This document shows, piece after piece, positions 59,030 to 64,000 of a stretch of 64,000 bases of DNA. How positions within the stretch are numbered: position 1 is the first letter of the stretch; the number at the start of each line of letters is the position of its first letter. Source of the stretch: Hemibagrus wyckioides (taxonomy: Eukaryota > Chordata > Actinopteri > Siluriformes > Bagridae); assembly GCF_019097595.1 (NCBI RefSeq), contig NC_080711.1, positions 19,489,928 to 19,553,927 of the forward strand. The letters are read 5' to 3'. Under the pieces are notes generated by a model. It had not been told where the DNA came from, made no database searches, and was given only the letters and a program-made list of their open reading frames with translations. A program made the position numbers and the translations under genes.

Positions 59030-59760
59030 AGTACTTGAAGTTTTATCCCTTGATATTTTGACAATTCCAAACTTTAAAGGTACAGTACTTGAAGATCTAA
59101 CACTTCAAGGTCAAACACTGTAAGGACTACCATATCTAAAGGTACAACACTTGAAGCTCTAACACTTCAAACACTAAAAAAGACTACCACATTTAAAGTT
59201 ACAGCACTTGAGGATCTAACACTTGAAGGTCACACACTGAAGAGACTACCATATTTAAAGGTACAAGACTTGAAAGTCTAACATTCAAAGTTAAAATACT
59301 AAAAGGACTATCATATCTGAAGGGACAACACTAGACGTTCTAACACTTCAAAGTCAAACACTGAAAGAATTACCACATTTGAAGGTACAACACTTGAAAA
59401 TCTAACACTAAAATGTCAAACACTAAAAACACAGGACTACCAGATCTGAAGGTACAATATGAAGTACTTACACTTGAAGGTCAAACACTGAAAGGACTAC
59501 CACATTTGAAGGTACAACACTTGAAAGTACAATGCTAGAAGGTCAAAAACTGAAGGGACTACCATATTGAAAGGTACAGATCTTGACGATCTAACACTTG
59601 AAGGTCAAACACTGAAAGGACAACACTTTAAAGTCTTGAACACTTGAAGGTACACCATTTGAAAATGTAATATGTGAAGTTTAAACACTGAAAGAACTAC
59701 CATATTTAAAGGGACAAATATATGACATCCTTTAGAGGACCTAGACTTGGAAAATCTAAC
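59030..59760 (+). repeat. 62-bp minisatellite
   Basis: The unit is approximately AGGTACAACACTTGAAGATC then TAACACTTGAAGGTCAAACA and CTGAAAGGACTACCATATTTAA (shown in parts of 20 or fewer: CTGAAAGGACTACCATATTT, AA). About eleven copies; the first well-aligned ones start near 59080, 59142 and 59204. Diverged copies may extend back to about 58640. Confidence 0.9.
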
Positions 59761-62700
59761 ACTTCAAGTGGCAACAAAGGTTGAATACTTCAAGGACTAT
59801 TACAGAAAGAACTAAGAACAGAAAGAACTACCAAAGTTGAAGGTCCAACAAGTGAAGGATGTTGGAAGTGCTAAGCCATCAAAGTCCAACAATTCTAACA
59901 CTTGAATAATCCAAATTAAAATAACATTAGGAAAGTTCTAAACCTGCTCCAAAAGAGTGCAGAAGAGCCAAAACTGGGTGACTAACACTTGAAGATTCAC
60001 TTCCAACATATAAAGCTATAGAACTGGTGGAACTTATTCTTAAAGGTCTAAAACATTCTAACAGTGAAATGACTAATGTTTTGCTTAAGCAGAAGGCATG
60101 ACGATCCTCTTTTAATGCCAGACAACACAATCTGTCATGCATGTGTGACATTCTGTCTTCAAGAATCCTTTTTTTCCATAATATGAAGCAACTGGCTGTT
60201 AATATATGAATATAGACTGAGGTATTGTTTGTGGTAACTGCTGGCTGTGATCTCCAGAGATCTCTAGTCTTCTTGCTGCTCTATGAGATGGATTACTGGG
60301 TTAGACCTTAAGACAATGATTAGCAAAATCAGCGATTAAGCTTGCCACTTCATGATCGCTGGTTTGTTTCACTTTAATTGTCTCCAACAGCTAAAACCAA
60401 CTGCTTCAGAAAGCTCTTTATTGTGATGCAATTTGAGTCACGTTCACTTCAGATGCTCCGTCTCTGTCTCTCCCAGGCCGGGTATAGTGTTCTCTCTCAG
60501 ACTGGGTGTAATGTTCTCTTGTTTCCTCTCCCACCCTCCCTCTCCCCCTCTCTTAGGCTGGGTGTATTCTTAAACGTACGCTTCAGTAGAACTCAATAGC
60601 AGAGGAGCATTTGGTCTGAATGGTGAGAGCACTACTGAATGTGAATGATCGCTGCTCATAAACCCATCACAAAGAGGCCAGAAACAGCACCAAGAAACAC
60701 TCACACCGACATTTAGGTTATTGGGTATTGCAGTGTCTATGTCAGTTTGACACGGTATCCAATGGAATCCTGTCAACTATAAAAATCACCCTTTTGGAAA
60801 ACTATCATCCTTGTTTTATTATGATTCATATTTTTTATGTGATATCATTTGATGATGTCTATAACTCTTGCCAAGGTTTAGAAATGGCAGTACAAACACT
60901 ACATCTAAATCCATTAACTGTTCGTTGATAGATAAAGAAATACAAAGATGATAACCATTGTTACTAACTAGCTTTGTCATTTGTTTTTGCAAATCAAGAT
61001 TTTTGCAAGGGTATGTTTAATGTTAGCTATTTTATCCATGTAAAATAGATTTGACCACAGTTCCACAGCAACTGATTGACGGGTTAAGGGGGAAAACCTT
61101 GCCTTCCCTAGCCATGCACAGTGGTAACATCACAATGTCTGCTTTTTCCAGAGGACTTACAGAGCCGCTTATTTAAACAGTGGCAGAAAATTAGCCAAAG
61201 CTGATGTGTTACAAGGGTCAATCTTCAGTATTTTGTTAAAAGAAACCCAAAATTGTCACTGCTTTAGGTCAAATGATGCAAGGAATAATGGTTTATCCAT
61301 TAGAATTGCTTAGCGATATGCAATATATCTAAACAAATACATCCTCATCGCAAACACACTAGCTGTCTTTCTTTTACACCACTTTCTCTTGCTTCCTCAC
61401 TTTCCGTCTCTTGCTTTGGGGTCAGCTTTAAGGTTAAAAGGTGATGATTTATCCTGCTGAGAGGTGATGGACTGGAAGTTACCAGAGTCCCTGAGGTTGT
61501 GACCTTGCCAAGTCATTAGTTAGTGAAGCTGTAATGCGGCTCTGACATCTTGTTTTTGTGTATTTCTTACTCTCCTCCTCCTCCTTAGAGACAAGCTTAG
61601 AGTGAGGGATAAGTGCACGATGAATGACTCCGTTGTTCAGCACTATTGTCATATGGAGAGAAAGCTGAGTGTCTTCTGTTCTTATTGTTTCCTTTTTGGC
61701 ACCTAAATCGGATCAAGTCTTAAACCGATAGTGATGCTAGTCAAGGAAGGAGGCTGAAATGAACAAAAGGAATGTCTGGGGAAAGATGTTTCTGGACTAA
61801 GGATGGTATTCACAGACGGAAAAGGCCATATTGTTTATGGGATGTCAATGTTTATGTTTTACAAATTGAGTTAAAATCCGGTATGGAAGCATTGCCACCT
61901 AACAGCTCCAGGGCACCAGGTTCCTTTCTAAGCTCGGGTTACTGTCTATGTCTGTATGGGTTTCATCTGGGTTCTCAGGTTTCTTAGAAACTCTGGAAAA
62001 CATATCAAGTAGATTGCTGGATTTGTTGTGCATGGTGTCCTACAATGGATACATGGGACCCCATGTTATTTATAGCTAGCGATAATATATTTGATTAAAG
62101 CTGACTGTATTATGGTCTAAGAGGCAGCATAACTTGAAAACTAATGTGCTTAAATGCTTCGGAGAGTCACTTATGATTTAGGAAATGTCTGGAATGTTCC
62201 TGTTTGTTCGCTATTTGCAAGCTGTTTATTGTACAAAGGAGGTGGGGCAGTAAATAGGAAATAGTACTACGTGATATCAACCATGTGGGGGTAGGGCTTG
62301 ATGACTCTGATTCAGAGAGTGACAGGCATTTGGAGGAAGAAGTTTGTCCCGTGTTGAAAGTAGTATGCAGACTTTCTTTTGGAGAACTGTGAAGCTTCTC
62401 GGAGATAGCAATCTCTTTTTTTGAAAAAAACAAAAACAAAACAAAAAACACAATGGGCAAAAACATCACTGATAAAATGCTACCTGAGGAACTTTTTTTT
62501 CCCCGGACCTTTTTTTTTGTCCCCGAAAAACTTCTGTGCAATTTTCGTCTAAAATACCATCTATAGTCAGACTCTCTGGAGTGCACTACTAAATCAATAC
62601 ATCAGACAGAGAAAGTGGCTGTAATGTACACAGATCAAATCTCACCATTCACATCAACACAAACACAATGTAAAAACACACACCCGCTCCGATACAACAT

Positions 62701-63249
62701 TTACGCGCTCGTGTAAACAGCGCTGGAGTGTGGAAGTGCTGTTTGGGCTGAAGTGGTCAGAGGGAAGCGTTCGTTTACAGGAGATGCAAAAACATGTTGA
62801 CTCTACGATGCTCACAGATTGGCCAAGACAAAGAGCGGAGAAAGAAACAAGATAAACAACTTATATCGAGAGAGAAAGAAAGACAAGGAGACAGAGACCA
62901 AACAAGACAGACACACAGGAAGGACACATAGTATCTGTATTACATGACATACGCACTTGTATAAAACGGCGGTGGACGTTTATTGCTGGAACTTTTCTGA
63001 CAGAAAACGTAAATAAATAAAGAAATGGAGAGGCCGATGAGGATAACAGGAGACGGAAAGAAAGATGGAGAGACAGGAAAGCTGAGGGACTCTTTTTTTT
63101 TTTTTTAACCTGTGTGTTATCACTCAACATGGGTTGAGTGTTTCAGAGTTCATACTGAACACACACACACACAAGAGGACTCACACTTGATCCACTGCGA
63201 GACAGAACCAATCATCACCTAAGCCACCACTGTACGCCTCCCTGTCTCG

Positions 63250-63280
<31 letters not shown>

Positions 63281-64000
63281 TTCTAACACACACAAATATT
63301 CCTTCATACTCTTAAAAGTATTCATTAATATTTTCAGTCACTTTTCTGACAGGATTTCACGTAAATAAAACTTTCTTACTACAAAAAAAAGTTAATATGG
63401 TGGAACTTGGTTAACGCTTGATGCTAACTGTTAAACAATATGATTTTAGTCTTATAAAGCCAATTTACCACCACATCGGAGGTAAAAAGTTGATCTTCCT
63501 AAAGGGTGTGTCTTGCTTTCAAGGTCATTGTGCCTTTATTTTGCCTGTTTAACACTCAACAACTCTGTATTGTTAGCTAAATGCATTGTTAGCCTCCATT
63601 ATTAGCTAGCTTATACCTCCTACATGCCTCACAACAATGACCTCACAGCTTTAAGCCCTTAAATAAAGAGTGTTTGGCTTCGAAAATGTAAATTCAAGTG
63701 AACACACACATTATATACACATACTAGAAATACAAACACACACAATAACACACACTGGTTGAACAGAGCACATTAAACAGTTACAAACATATCACCACAA
63801 ACAAACACACAATGTGTAATGGCATGTCACACACACCTCACACTAACACATGCTTTATCTGTTTGTCACACACAAACACACACCCACACACAACGTCTTG
63901 CCCAGAAGAGATACATCTAAACACACTTACACACACAAGCCTAGATTAAATGAATCAGTTATATACATTTCTAAATACTTTAATCTGTCTCTCTTTATTT

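Larger units (their letters stand above)
52637..64000 (-). other. Part of fat4 intron 1
   Basis: No coding exon found. It holds an A-rich eroded tandem stretch at 54160-55000 (GAACCAGAAC, AAGAACCAAAAC words), a (CT)n block at 55499-55575, a minisatellite at 59030-59760 and many CA/GT tracts, including 55711-55730, 55880-55907 and CA-rich 63690-63930. The upstream exon is expected past 64000. Confidence 0.7.

Noticed and set aside
58604..59038. 144-codon plus-strand ORF
   Set aside because: It overlaps and grades into the 62-bp minisatellite, has no domain and no splice or promoter context.
1..64000. CRISPR array, operons or phage-like modules
   Set aside because: The tandem arrays have no spacer pattern, and the window is a spliced vertebrate gene; no prokaryotic signals were seen.

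Overview
The window is vertebrate, almost certainly teleost, nuclear DNA. It has long introns, (CA)n/(GT)n/(CT)n microsatellites, Tc1 transposons and fish-type SINE-like repeats. A catfish-like (siluriform) genome is my guess from the remembered look of several repeats; this is weak evidence. There is one host gene, and nothing prokaryotic or viral was seen.

The gene is fat4, the giant atypical cadherin, on the minus strand. Sixteen coding exons run from 52636 down to the stop codon at 4384-4382. They join in frame at every junction to give 9,840 coding bases, or 3,279 residues. The first exon seen begins in the linker of a cadherin repeat. If the total is 34 repeats, as in known FAT4, that repeat is EC16, and one large upstream exon (EC1-EC16) should lie beyond 64000. 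On that basis the exons here are numbered 2-17. The product reads, in order: EC16 end to EC34, the FAT membrane-proximal region, four EGF repeats, LamG1, an EGF, LamG2, a partial EGF and an EGF, one membrane helix, and a tail of about 464 residues with the FAT4 signature ending in EQYV. FAT4 pairs with Dachsous cadherins in planar polarity, growth control and tissue organisation.

Layout: 1-4381 is 3' UTR and downstream flank. 4382-24066 holds exons 17 to 7, densely packed and including the 4.36-kb exon 9. 24067-38214 is intron 6, with a near-intact Tc1-like transposon (27423-28670), a deleted Tc1 relative (32959-33471), SINE-like copies and one orphan exon-like ORF. 38215-52636 holds exons 6 to 2. 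52637-64000 is part of intron 1.

The most unusual features are a GC-AG intron at exon 5, confirmed by reading frame; a Tc1 transposase that has apparently lost its stop codon and reads into host DNA; and different minisatellite arrays in most of the larger introns. I found no convincing new multi-gene system. Splice sites were read by eye and by frame consistency, not from transcripts.
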